From contig NC_092670.1 of assembly GCF_964355755.1 (NCBI RefSeq), forward strand, positions 29,811,795 to 29,875,794: DNA of 64,000 nucleotides, read 5' to 3'. Within the stretch, counting starts at the first letter, position 1. Each line of letters starts with the position of its first letter. A program made the translations under genes and the position numbers. Of this stretch, positions 26,801 through 41,800 are shown in pieces. The stretch comes from Antedon mediterranea. Taxonomy: Eukaryota; Echinodermata; Crinoidea; Comatulida; Antedonidae. Under the pieces are notes generated by a model. That model was not told the DNA's origin. It did no database searches and saw only the letters and a program-made list of their open reading frames with translations.

Positions 26801-29800
26801 TTTGCCGTAAATAAAACATACCTCAGCATTTATTTAAGAAAAATATAGTAAAGTCAAATTTCTGTTTCTATTGTTTTTATTTTGTAGTAAAAAACATTTT
26901 CCCCAGGCTCTTGTGTTACGAAAATAAAGCAGGCCTCGTCCTCGTAATGATGAAGAAAAAAAAGATTGAGATTAGTCTATCCAGTCCAGTCAAAGATATA
27001 TATTCTTTGGTCCAGTCGGTTGAAAATAACCCTTAACTTGCTAATAAAAGGGACACAGCTCCCCTTGTTTGTTTACTGTTTTTTTTAGGAGTTAGGGGGT
27101 TTTCAGCATTAAACTTGTCCAGTCTAGTCTGCCTTGTATGAATGAGTGACTTTTGATGTCCCACGCTAGTTTTTAGCTTGAATGAAATGCGTGAATGGCT
27201 CTAGGCCTAGCTAGGCCTAAAAGCGGATGGGATCGTAGTCCCTATGTTTAAATACAAGGTGCATGTATTTATGTCATTTGTTAGAAAATATAATGGTAAT
27301 CAGTTGATAATAGTTTGTAGCCTTTGTAACAGTTGTATTTGTAGTGTAGTTAGGCCTTATTTATTCTGGCCTTTTTGTTATTGAAATCCATCTCACACAT
27401 TGACGATACAAGATGTCAGCCTAGGTCAAACCTTGTTTGGCGTCATAACAGGAAACGTTCTGATTGGATACAACGTTGACTTACAGTAGCGTCGTACGCT
27501 AAAACGGTACTATCAACCGTTTTCCACTACAACGCTACAACCGTTGTACGACGCGTTGTACGCTAATCCCCAACTGTTCAGACACACATTCTTTTAGCGT
27601 CGTACGCTAAAACGGTCTAACGCCATGGGTCTGAACAGGGCCTGAATAAGGTTTACAAAAACAAAAATGAAAGTTTAGTTGTATTTTTAGATATATTTTA
27701 TTACTAGATTATCAGATTTTCATTTAGTAGGCAACAGTTACAATTGATGCTTTTAAAATTTATTAGTATTTTTATTTTCACCTGTGAGATCACTCTTTTA
27801 TAAATGATAAACCATGTTAGTATAAAATAACAAAGGATTATAGTGCCGTAGCTTTAAGAGAAGTGTGGTGGCCGCGCAAAACAGGGATGGAGATAATTGC
27901 TATCCAAGTTGAATAGGACAGTCAGACTGAATAGATGTTCTCCCTATTCAGCAAATAAAACTCTTCCATCTTTACTTGATGTGTAGACTAGGCCATATAA
28001 ACATTTGTTGCTCACATTTTAGCCTTGACAGACCTTTACAGGTAGTTTTACCTTCTACAGCGCATTGTATACTTTCAAATTTCGTACAAAAATGTAATAA
28101 GTGTTTGAAATATTAATTATTAAATATAAAAATATACAATATAATGCTGTCTTTACTTTCTTTTTCATGCAGTGATTGAAAAAAGTAATGCTTTGTTTGG
28201 AAACTGAAACTCATTCTTTGTACTCACAAAGGAAAAATTATTCTTAAGTAGAAGTTTAGAATTGAACTAGACATTTCCTTTTCTTTCATAGTCTTCTAGT
28301 TAATCATCAGGCTTTTACGTTGTAGACATACTGCTTTAGTTGGCAAATATTTCTTAATTTCGTAACAGAGAACTGAATCATATTACTATTACTATTTAGG
28401 TTTTGTTTTTAACAAGTTTAATCACCCTCTAGGAAATCATAACCTAGATTCTTGATTATCCTGAATCCATGCATTTACATTACAAAATTGTTACTGATTA
28501 TCACTTCAGCTTCAAATGTGAGAATTTCAAATTAAATATGGTGATAACATAATGTACTGGTACCGTTCAGTAAAGGTACTGTACACTGAAAACAGATTAT
28601 GATATCCCAACCATTTCAGATACAGTTACTGTAATGTATAAAAAAAATATAAAAATAAATAAATAATAACTTAAACAGATAACAGATTAAAGAAAAAAAA
28701 CATAACAAGTTTATAATAAATTAAAATGGCATAGAATTAACCAGGCAGCATTAATTATTTTAGAACAAAGTAAATAATACAAGGCATGTAATGATGGTTA
28801 TTTTATCAGAATTTATAAATAATTTACATGCTTTTGTTTCCTCTTTTCTTTCCCTTTTCTTCCCTTATGTGTCAAATCTGTACTTAAAATGTCAGCACAT
28901 AACAAATAGCAAGTTACTGTAACTTTTCAGCTACAGGATGGGTACTTCTCGAGTTGTACCTTAGTTTGTCTTGCCAAGAATGGTACTGGCATCATTTGAA
29001 GCATGGATGGACGCAAACATATTAAACACCAATCTACAGTTGACACTAATTTTGTTTAATAATTACTGTATATTTATTTCTTTACAGTTTTGAGGAAAGA
29101 GAGGAAATATTATCCAGAACGAGGAGTTCAAATCAACTCAAACATTCAAAATCACTAAAGCAATCGAAAAAAAGTTATAGCGCACCCAACCTATCAATCA
29201 CACGGGATGACGTCCATGTTTGCATCATGTGCTTAAGAGCCATTATGAACTTTCAGGTAAAGAGGTTAACAGTCTTTTTTTCATTTGCATGGTATCCCAA
29301 GATCCCATTTGGTAAATCCCACAATCTCATTGGGTTTTACAATTTGTATAGTGTGGCATTTAACTCAAAGTAGATCTCATTATATAATGGACAACGGGTT
29401 ATTTTGTATGTGATTTGAAAGTAACAGAATAATAACAGACCAATATAAATCAAATCAGAAACGAGACATGTTATGGAAATGTATTCTGTTTCATTTTGCC
29501 TAAAGATCAGGCAGGTATCAGATTAGTAGGCTCAGTAATATCCCGACAGCTATATTTGTTCTAATAAAATGCCAGGCTATAAATGTCAATGTACTTATAA
29601 CAGTACTAACAAGAAATATTAATTGTTTGCCAAGCAACGTGTCAAATTAATGGAGAGTTGAGTTTGTAAAAATATATATAGAGCGTATTATAAATGGTGA
29701 TATGCTTTCAGTATTCTGTATTTCCAGCATCATTAGTGTAAATACGGCCTTACTACGTTGAAACACAAAGTTAAGCAAATAGGAATATCAGGCGTCGTCA

Positions 29801-32800
29801 GGCATTTGCAATCAGCACTGCTGACTCTTACTGTATCGTTGCATCTGTAGCATAGTATCTGTATTTTATGCCTCTCCTCTGGTTAAGGTGGCACTGGACG
29901 AGAGAAGCCCTTGGTTAACGAGGACCAACCAAGATGCTTTAAACAGTTCTGACTTAGTTTCATCCACCACTCAGATGAATGTCAGACTAATTGACAGATC
30001 TTGCCCCCCCCCCCCCCTGCCAAAAAAAAATGCAATGAGTGTGTTATAAGAAATATATTTTATTTTATGAATATAATTTTTCATAATCAACTTTTTTTTG
30101 TTTTTCAGTATGGTTTCAATATGGTTATTAATCATAATCAATGTATCAATGTAATAGCCCTCAGTTTAAATCACCACAGTCCAAGGTATTTATTATAAAT
30201 TATTATAAGTGTTATTATTATTAGTAGTATTGTAAAAAAAAACCTTAACAATTAAACAAATAAAACTAGTTACTGATGTTAAGTCGTGATTCATTATATG
30301 TTTTTTCGTTAACAATTCATCTTCTTTTTACATTTTTATTGTCTTTTAAGCTGACATTTTGGTTCTAAAAGTACTATACAAATGTCCATAATTATAAATC
30401 GTCCAATAATATTAATTATTCAATTTGAATACTAAAAGCTGTTTTTAATATCATTTATGACCTCTTTAATTTTCACATCATCAGAGATTTACTTTTAAAT
30501 TAATTTATGATATTGACTTCAAAATCAAAAGTATGTGTCCATTGATGTTATTGTAGTTGGCACTTTTTATTATCCTTTCGGTCTAATTTTAGTAGAAAGT
30601 CACTCAATATCTTCCTTTCAATATTGATTGATTGATTATAGATCAATTGATTGATAATTTATGTATTGCCATGATTGATTAACTGACTGAAAGATTGACT
30701 GATTATGAATGCAATTATATATGAGTTGATATATTACTAATGATTATTTTTTTTAAATAATTTTTATATTTCAGAACAAAGGCATTAGTACTGGAGTTGT
30801 TAGCAGCAGTGTGTCTGGTACAAGGAGGCCATGAAATAATTTTGAGTGCTTTTGATAATTTTAATGTGGTATGTTTACATTTTCCAAATAATGTCACTGT
30901 CCTTTTGAATACCCAACAGGTGTTTATATTAACTTAGGTGATGTCTACATTTAACTCAAATTTCTTGATATCACAGTTGGAGGCATTAGATGAGCTGTTC
31001 TCAATATCTTGAGCACATCAATGCATACTTTTTTAGTCGGCATCATCTTTACATCTTGTAATACAGAACCATTTTCTGTGACATGACATACAAAATATGA
31101 GTGTTATCATCATAATATACTCTTTTTTTATCTCAATTTTATTCAAAACATGTGACAATGTCAACATCAACTTCTAGATTATATCTTGAATTTATATCTC
31201 AAATATATCTTGCCTTGATTATATCATGCTATAATTATGGACAGGTAACATCAACATTGCCAAATTTGACAATTCAAGACATACAATGTATACCAGTGTC
31301 ATTGGCATATCTCATGAAATTCATATTTTAATACTATGTGTGCCAGTGTCATTGGCATATCTTGTATCTCACAATTCAAGACATACAATGTATACCAGTG
31401 TCATTGGCATATCTCACGCAATTCATGATATTTTAATACTATGTGTGCCAGTGTCATTGGCATATCTCATGCAATTCATGATATTTTAATACTATGTGTG
31501 CCAGTGTCATTGGCATATCTCATGCAATTCATGATATTTTAATACTATGTGTGCCAGTGTCATTGGCATCTCTTGTATCTCACAATTAAAGACATACAAT
31601 GTATGCCAAGACGTTTCATTGCCATCGAGAATATTTTCTCTCAGCGACTCCTCATTTTGATGAAACTATATTCTGTGTACTATTAAATAGACATTAGCTT
31701 GCCTCACATTTTTCATTTACATTCAACAGCATTAAAATACCTTGTTGACTTTAAAATCAATGTCATGAAACTGCCTATAATTATTTATATATATAAATCT
31801 GAACAATAATTTTTTCCTAGGTTTGCCGGGAAAGAAAACGTTTTGAGCGTCTATTTGAATATTTTAAGAATTATGAAGAAACGAGTATTGATTTTATGGT
31901 ATGAAATTCAATTACATTTATTTATATTAATAACTTGTATTTAATCTAATGAATCAGTATATCAATATTATGGGATTAGTGATAATGAGATTCTCTATTA
32001 ATGTAGTTGTTATGGATTGGTGGGATTATGAAAGGTGTCTGAAAAGGGGTAAAGAAACTTGAGGTGTATCATATGTTTCAGCCCGATGTTAATAACTTAT
32101 GATTACTACGGTTTAATAGTCTATCTCAGCATTTATTCCATTCCATTTCCTTGCAGGTTGCTTGCATGCAGTTTATCAATATTGTAGTGCATTCAGTTGA
32201 TGATATGAATTTCCGATCTCATCTGCAGTACGAATTTACCAAGTTGGGTCTTGAGAATTATTTAGAGGTACAGTATTCATATAATCTGTGTTTAGAATAA
32301 AAAATGAATACTAATATGAAATTAGTAAGGGCCATTACAACTGCTGACACTATGCAGAAAAGTAAATGGTAAAAGAAGAATTCTTGGTCGTCAATGATTC
32401 TCTTTCCACATTTTAACACACAGCTCACCACCAAGTTCATTTAAATTGCATATAACTGGAGAACAATGGCCAACGTCTGCAACCAGATATGATACTAGAA
32501 GAAGAATACTAACATTACAATTATTGCCATCATCGCCTGCCTATGGGAACAAGATACAGAATGCACAATTCCAGAATTTTACACATGTTTCATTCACCTG
32601 AGCCTTATTTGAAACAATTGTTTAATTAGTCTCCAACTTGTTTACTTACAGAAATTACGAAATACAGAAAGTGATCGTCTTCAGGTACAGATACAAGCGT
32701 ACTTGGACAATCACTTTGATGTCAGTAGTTTAATGGAAGATTCTGAAACAAAAACAGCAGCATTGGAACGTGTGAATGAACTTGAGGATCATTTGTATCG

Positions 32801-35800
32801 GGTAAATATTTTCTTGTAGATTGTAAAATTCAGTAGCCTGAAAGTGAGGGCACCATAAGGTTTGATAATGTATAAATTGTAGAAGGTGCCTTTGGCTAGG
32901 TTTAGACACCTTTCAGTGTACTCTATGTACATGTACTTAAATCTTACAAGTTAACATTGTTGTAACAATATACCTTTCTGCACAGCACACTAAAAAGGGC
33001 ATTTTCTAATTGCTTCTTGATCATGATACTGTAATGTGATGGTTGTCTGTCAAACATTGTACCTTGTAATCTACAAATATACACATTTTCATTATATTTT
33101 TGTTTATGATATACAGCTCAGTGAGAAATTACAACAGACAGAAGATGATTGCCTTGCCAAGATTGCAGATCTACAGATAATGTTACAGACAACATCCAAA
33201 GAATTACATGAGGTTAAGGTAAAGAGTATGTGTAGACATAACAACTATATTGCTTAATTATTGTTTAAAAAATGTAACTCAAATTTAATAAAAATGTTAC
33301 ATCAACTAGTTACATCATTAATTAATAGTGAGAATGCAAGGACATTAGGATGTGCTTTTTCTCTTGATTTCTCGAAACCCATTTTAGCCGATTCTAGGTG
33401 TAGACAACAACCGATGACACAATAGGTGTAGGTCCTACCTCATGGAAAATCAGAAGATTGCTATTAGCTTGGAGACTTCAATCCTTAAATGCATAAGACA
33501 CACCTGCACATGTTTCTTTCACCACTATTCTTAAATAATTCACTTTTTTTATCACTAGTTCCACAATGAGGAAGCTAATAAAGAAATCAATTTACTGAAG
33601 CATTCCTTAGCAACAGCTGAAGCAGCAGCAGTCGAGTCTATGCAAAGAGGACATGCAGGGGGAGGAGGAGGTGGAACAGGTTCAGGTGGAACAGGTTCAG
33701 GTGGAACAGGTTCAGGTGGAACAGGTTCAGGTGGAACAGGTTCAGGTGGAACAGGGTCAGGTGGAATAGGGTCAGCTGGTGTGATAACTAATGGAATGGA
33801 AGGTTTTGGTGACATACCACTTCCACCACCTCCTCCTCCTTCAGGAAGCGCACCAGCCGGTATGATTTATATTTGTCAATGTTTTGTATAAACATTTTTT
33901 TTTCAGTCGGTTTTTATTTGAGTATGAAGTTAATTTATGTGTTATGAACTATACTTTAACTAAACTTAAAACTCCTATGATTCTCCTCCATTTTAAGATT
34001 TATTATTCAAAGTCTCTTTCACAAAACATAAGTATTCATTCTGTGAAACCTACATAAACAACTATTAGATGACAATTCTTTCATTTTTGTTTCATTAGTT
34101 GACAGGAATATTTGTTATGCTCTTTATGAACACAGTACAGACAATCACCACATAGTTCAATTAATTTTCTCTTTGGCTAAAATAAATTATATAAAATAAT
34201 ATAAATTGACATAGCGTGTTAACCCTTTCCAGTTGTATGGTATCATTATAACACCCTGTCGTAGAGGAATTGTTTCCCTTAATTTAGATAAACTAAATTG
34301 CTGCGTCTAGTAATAAGTATAGACGTAATATATGTATATAAAGCCTCAAGTCAATGGTAGTTGGGACTGAATGAAAAGGGTTTAAGAAACATGTTTTTTT
34401 AGTAGGCCTAATACAATGTAAGGAAATGTTATTTACTTTAGTTTATGTAAACAACTAGAATGTCAATTCGATAGTCAGAACGAAATCTGATTGAAATGAT
34501 GGGCTTAATGCTTGCTTCTTACTTAGACGCAAAGCAAAGACATAAACTCGCAAGCAATTTGACCAATCATGACACGAACTATCGCTTGTGATTGGTCAAC
34601 TCGCTTGCATTATGCCTATTCATTGTGAACTGCGTCCAAGTGGCAACTATCTTAAAGAATACATATGCAAGGAATGTAGGTGTTGAATACCAAACATTTA
34701 CAAATAGACATTTGTGAATGTTAAATCATAATAAACTGAATCTTTCTTTCTTTAATCATATTCATGGTACTATGGATTAATATTTTTATTTATAATTTAA
34801 TTTATTTCATGATGGACACATGATGGTTATTTTTCCACTTAACCATGTTAAACATATTGATATTAATGGTAGGTTTTTGGTTTTATGATTTATTAATATC
34901 TCTATATATGCTATATTAATATCTACTAGTTTACTAACTATCACATTTTAAAAATTATCTTCATTTGGAAATTTCTTTTATATTATTAAGAAATAATTTA
35001 ACTCTAACATCTAAATTGGTTGATGGTAATTGGTAGTACTATGTTTTCCTGTTCCTTTGTCAGTTGTCTTCATAAGTTGTATTGGCATTGTAGCTAGGCA
35101 GTCACATGTTTTTAATATTTTACAACCGCATGGCCTAGAGGTTCAAATCTGTCTGTGGCCCTTTACCCATGTTTGTTTAAAACAATACCATTGCTTCAAC
35201 CTTATTTTAGCAAGCATGGGTTATTTACTTTGTATTGCTGTTAAATTTGTACTGTTCTAAAAACACCACACAGATGTGGAATGTGTCTATCTATAAAGAA
35301 TAACCAATAGATTAACAATAATAATATAATATTTTAAAAGCATTAACCGAAGTATAGAAAATTAGTGTGAATTCACACACTCATCTACCTCACACATTCA
35401 TATACCTCACACATTTAATATGAATAAGCTCAATAAGCTGCATGTGAGCAAGACTTTCTTGTAAATCAAACAGGCAAGAAATGATATACTGTAGTTACAT
35501 GCTTGGTGACATTCTTTTCAACTTTACATTTACATGTTAGTCCATCCAAGGTATACTGAAATTTATTGGAAAATGTACGGATTTTTAAATAATGTTTGTG
35601 TAAGACCATGACTTGTAAGCTGCTTTTCAACTTATCAACGAAAAACATAATTAATGAATCAGAAGATCTTTAACCTAACCAGGGAGTTGTTACTAACCCT
35701 CTAAATAATATTTTTCTAAATCAAGGTAGCAATTTGCTTTAGTTATGTCCATGTACTCGTCAAAGTGCCCTCTGAATTTAAAACAAATTATGTCCTTTTA

Positions 35801-38800
35801 GGAAATAAATATGTTCATGAATTATTCTTTATTTCTGTTGTGAGAAACAGATGTCTTTGTTATTCATAAACACAAACACAAATGTTTCATTCAATTTATT
35901 TTAATTTAACTCATTGCTCTTGTTTTAACAGCTACTAAGCGAGTATTTAATGCTGGTTATATCTTGCAATGGCAATCAGTGTCAAAATGATAAAACTATT
36001 TCACCTGCATTCATTGTCACAGATTTATCATTTTATAATGTCACATTCACTTGCATTCACCAAATAAAACTAAATTTGTCTCAGCTATTAATTTGAATTT
36101 GCTATAAATTCCTTTTTCATGTGAAATAATTAATTATCTTACTTTAATACAGACTTTCTGCTTAAGAAATAATTAAATGTCTATTAATTAGTAGAATGAG
36201 TGTAGAATCTATTGGGCTTCTTCTTGGTTCTCATACAATTGTCTACAATTGCTGAAAACTATACTGTTCAGTATTATTAATGGAAAGCAGTCTTTTTACA
36301 TTGATAATTCATTATCTCACTTTTTATTGACTACAATGTAGTACATTTATTCTCATTGATTTTATTATGTACTTTCTATTCCTTTGCTATAGTTTTAATA
36401 ATGCTGTATTCCAATGTTGTAATTAAATTTTAATTTTTTATGAATGAAATATTCTGTGGCAATTTTTCAATTTACTTTTACAATTTTTCTCATAATATTT
36501 TCTAGAAAGAAAATAACATTATTTGTTCATTAATTCATGTTTCAATTTGGCAAATAAACTTAGCTGAGTGATGTTTGCATTATAAAGTCACATCTATACC
36601 CTAGTATGTAATCCCATTTCACCATTTCCATGTTATGTCTAAATTAAATTATTATTAATACATTGTTATAAACTGATTGCATCTTTTTTTACAGATCTTC
36701 CGCTTCCTCCACCACCACCCGATTTAGCTGGACCACCAGCACCGCCACCGCCGCCTCCACCTCCTACAGGAGTGCCACCTCCTCCACCACCTCCAGGTCC
36801 ACCTCCAACTCCCCCTGGAGCACCACCGCCACCACCAGGTGCACCTCCACCACCAGGTGCACCACCACTACCTGGAACTATAGAAGGAGCACCTTATGGA
36901 TGTAAGTAATGACAATAAACAAAAAGAGTAATAATATTCATGAGTATTTATGATGTGTATTTGTACAATAACTATTTTACATCTCTTCAGTAGATGACAT
37001 TCTATAGGGACTCCTCAGAATGTAAGCTATGTTACATCTCTTCAGTAGATGACATTCTATAGGGACTCCTCAGAATGTAAGAGTGCTATCCTTGGTACCA
37101 TAATGGCATTTTTGTTATTTTCTTCTCCTTTTTGTATGGTATCAACATAATTAAAATAAAATTTAATTGGCAAAGCTTTATATAAATGAAATGTGGATTG
37201 TTTTTACAGCTGTTACAATAAAAAGGCGAATCAAAACCAAATACAGACTACCTGCATTGAATTGGGTGGCTTTCAAACCAAATCAGATTCGAGGCACAGT
37301 CTTCAGTGAGTTAGACGATGACAGAGTAATGAAGGTATGTGTACATAGTAAAGTAAATACTCTCTATAATTTACGGTTACTTACAACGTCTGTAGCTATC
37401 CTCATCTAGTTGGTCTCCACCAAATAATTTTATCTAATGCTCAATATCCAAGGCCTTTTTTTGCCAACCAACAAAAGGATTGTTAGTTTAATTTATCAAA
37501 AACATTACTGTAACTAATATGGTACTTCAGTAAATCTACAAGTAGAATGGAGAACTGAGAACTGGATAGGGAAATGAGAACAGGGATAATTGTAAATGTA
37601 AAATCAGCCTACCAGGCATAATTTAATGATAAAAAAGCCATGGTGGAATTGAATTTTTTGGTTACTTTTCAGAAAATACAAAACTTTTCCTTATTAAAGC
37701 CCCAATAAGTCAATGATATTCTTTAGAGAAATTTCATTTTTTCCCTTTAAGGATATTGATTTTAATCAATTTGAGGAGATATTTAAGACAAAGAATCAAA
37801 CACATTCCAAAGACATCCCAGATGGCAAACTAAAGACATTAAACCGCAAAGAAAAAACATCATTACTGGATGGCAACAGGTTACAGAATCTGGCAATTAC
37901 TAGGCGGAAAATTATGCTAAGAAATGATCAAATTGTTGCAGCAATAAGAGTGTAAGATTTTTTTTTACAATGTATTCTGGGTAAGAATGTATTCTGTTGA
38001 AACAGAGCATGTCAGAACATATTGGCTGAATTTCAGTATTCCATACATCATACATTATCATTTGAGATAATTTTTCTGTAATATTTGAGTTTCACATATG
38101 ATAATAATCTGTTTGCGATTAATAATGTCCAGACCAACCCTGCTGGTGAAAACTCTCTTTCAGTCAGATATAAGTCTACAGCTCTTAATATATGAATATG
38201 TGTAGCTCTCTCTTTGATGACATGAATCCATTTCTATAGCCTCAGAGTCTTGCTACATGCTATTGTGGCAATTGCTACATACCAGGACTTTTACAATGCT
38301 TTTGTTGAGTACAGAATTGTGAGTCATTCAAATAAATGTATAAATTCCATTTTATTTTCTTCTTCATTAGTATGGACTTGAAAACCTTACCATTAGACCA
38401 GGTGGAACAGCTCAATAAATTTGTTCCCACAGAGCAAGAAATTAAAAGTTATAAACGATATGAAAAGGATCATTTACCACTAGATAAATTAACAAATGAA
38501 GACAATTTCATGTATATGGTGAGTAAACATGACTAACTTATATTTTTATATTTTAAACTCTGACATTTATACATTTAAATGTATCATGTCATGAACAATC
38601 TTGTAAACAAACTTGTTTTGCCTTTCTTAGCAAGTTTGTTACACACATTTTTAAAGAACTTAAATGTTATGTTTTATCCTTTTTTTTATAGTTGTGTCGT
38701 GTTGAACGTCTTCCACAAAAGTTTAGGATCATGACATACATTGGAAACTTCCTAGATATTATCCATGCCTTACAACCGGTATGTACACAATGCCTTAGAC

Positions 38801-41800
38801 ATTTATTTTTCATACACATCCAACAGCAAGTAACTCGCCAATTTAAGATTGCATAAACTATATCATGCTATAAGCCTCATTTGTGGCTTGTGGAGTGAGT
38901 AGAAACACTGAGTAGTTTACATCCCTGGCAGTAGGTCTTGAACTATATCATGCTATAAGCCTCATTTGAGGCTTGTGGAGTGAGTAGAAACACCTAGTAG
39001 TTTACATCCCTGCCAGTAGGTCTTGAACTATATCATGCTATAGGCTTGTGGAGTGAGTAGAAATACTGAGTAGTTTACATCCCTGGCACTAGGTCAGAAT
39101 TTCAAAACATTACTTTAACGTTACTTATAGTTTATCGAATGTTGTTTTTTACTTTTTATATACTGTAATTATGCTTAACATGCTTATATGTAATACTAAT
39201 AAGAAATACAGAAACTTTCATATTCATGTAATCATCAAATTTAGCACGTAACCAAAACAGGAGCAGTGTTAAAATTAAATTTATTGTATTTTCACTTTGC
39301 TAATTTATTTTTGTATTTTGGTGTTTTTCAGCAAATACATGCAATTATCTCAGCATCAATTTCAATAAAGAATTCCAAACCTATAAGGAGAGTATTAGAG
39401 GTAAGATTAGTGGTTATACATGAAATTAGGCTTGATCTAGGGTTGAGAGGATAGTATCCCAAAGCGATAAAGGAAGAGCTACTGCAAATCCATAGATATA
39501 TGAAATTGACATAGGTTCTAGGCTGTCCATAGAGTCCTGTTGGTTTTTTTTATCATTTGTATTTATATTGGATAACCTCTTCAGTCAATGACTGGTCTCC
39601 CTGAGGCCCAGTTATGGTTACTTTCTGTGTGTGTGGACTATTACACTACTTGTCTCTAGATTGCACATGAGCTAGATGTGTACGCTGAACCTTATCCGAA
39701 GACTCTTTCTACCATGGAGCGAGTGAGCCTCGAACCGTTGCCGATGTTATGGCTACATAATTACGGTTCCACTGTCTTAACCGCTCGGCCACTCACTCTA
39801 ACTTGAGGTCCAGTTTATACATCTGGCTTTTGTGCATTTTAAAAGACTCAATAACTTAGTTAAGGACTTTTACCATTAAGCACATAATATGATAACTTAG
39901 AAAACATTATTTATCTTAATGAAACACTGTTGAGTTTAGGGTTTAAATAAAATTTAAAAAAAGATGTTACAATACTTTAATTTAGACTTTTATTTTTACT
40001 TTTAGGTAATCTTGGCTTTCGGAAATTATCTGAACAGTTCGAAAAGAGGAGCAGCATATGGGTTTAAATTATCTAGTCTTGATACAGTAAGTTTCATTTT
40101 TGTATTTTTGTATTTGGGTTTTCTTTTGTTTGAAGAAGGGCCATCCACTCCATATAGTAATTACCAATGGTTAAGATCTGGAAGGTGAATGAGGACTGCT
40201 TGAGGTAGAACAAAATGCTTTGTTAATTCTTTTGTTCCATATTCAATCAGGCTTCTAAATCAAGTCAGTTAATTCATTGTTTATCATAGTTTTGTTGCTC
40301 TGTTGTGTATTTAGGTGATCATTTAGAATAAAATGATCACCTATTGTTATTGTATCAAATCTTTATTGTTATTATTGTTTCTGGGCACTATTTTGTGTAA
40401 CAAATATCTAAAAAAGTTTAATGTCAATGATTACCAAAATTTCACAATGTCTTTCAAATACTGTAACTTAGTCCTAATAAGCTTTTCAGCGTGATCACTC
40501 ATCCGTGACGTCACGTATACGCCATTTTGTGAAATCACATTATCAATCATATCTCCATAATTCATTATCATATATTAATGAAATTCACTATACATAAACT
40601 TCAGGTGAAGGGTAAAAATATTAGCAAATAAAAACGCACGTGCACGTAGGGTCATGCGTGTGAAATCGTGCGTTAAAAATTTAAAAAGCTCAAAATTAAG
40701 TTTTGATCAATTTAGAGCATGAATTAGGCCATTTGCGTGTTTCAAATAATTACTGCGCAAAAATGCGTTTTTTCGCGCGCGATTCTTAAAAAGCGTAAAA
40801 ATACGAATTTTTTGTAGAAATCGCATTCTACTCACCATCCTTAGTACAATCACCAAATTTGAGTCCGTTCCGACTTAAAATAACGCTATACGAGCATGTT
40901 AAAAATGACAAAATGCGCACATTAATTGCATAAAAGTGCTGAAAATGATGAAAAATAAGGCATTTTTAGAATGAAAATAATTCTTCAGAATGCACGATGA
41001 CCCCCAATTTTTTAAACTTAATATGGAAGCCAATAAGTTGTAGATATAAATGTATATACATATTAGACGTATAAAATGATATTACGTTATCAAATGGCCA
41101 CTTCAATTTAAAAATTAGGATTTTTTTTTCGTTTTGTGTAGGTTATCGCATTCAATAGAGCTCATCTCCGTTATTTGAGCCCGATTTTCGCACAAATTTT
41201 AGTATGTGCTTGCTCAATTAGTTATCTTTCTCATCAGTTGTCAACATTTTCATTTTGATGACGTCATCACGTGTAAAAACTTGAATAACGTAGGTCGTGT
41301 AATATCACCTTCACTATATATTTGAATATTTGACAGCTCTTCAGAATTAAAGGTGACCTTGAAGATTATTACTTATTATGAAAGCTGATGAAATGTAGAT
41401 ATGGATTCATATAAAAATTAAGCCTATCGGATGTAGTGATGTTATCATATGGCCAGTTGAAGTTAAAATGTAGATTTTAGATTTCTTTAGTCAAAGTTAT
41501 ACAAATTGCAAAGAGCGCGCATTGCGCTTCTACGTGTCAAATTCTTTTTCAATCCTTATATTTATTTGCTCAAGTCATTATCTTTCGAAATTGTCATCTT
41601 CGAGTTTATTTTGATAATTCCATCATACCAAAAATTTAGAACATGATGTGGGTCCCGTAATTTCACCTATGCTACACTGTATATAGATATACAGTATACT
41701 GTACATATTGTATATGACACATAATAGGTACAACTCAGCACTACAAGTGTATATGCATCATGTCATAGGATGGCGTACATCAGATTTTTACGATCGTATG

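Larger units (their letters stand above)
20247..29087 (+). other. FMNL intron 6 (8.8 kb)
   Basis: The intron contains a ~57-bp unit repeated about three times (~21110-21240, marked by CACTACCCACTAC), the degenerate non-LTR retrotransposon (22985-24610), a dispersed repeat (24955-25112) and an inverted-repeat element (26558-27642). I see no exon between these. Confidence 0.7.

Noticed and set aside
33555-33815. Proline-rich frame ([11 protein letters not shown]) on the - strand
   Set aside because: It is the antisense shadow of the GGTGS coding minisatellite in FMNL exon 14.
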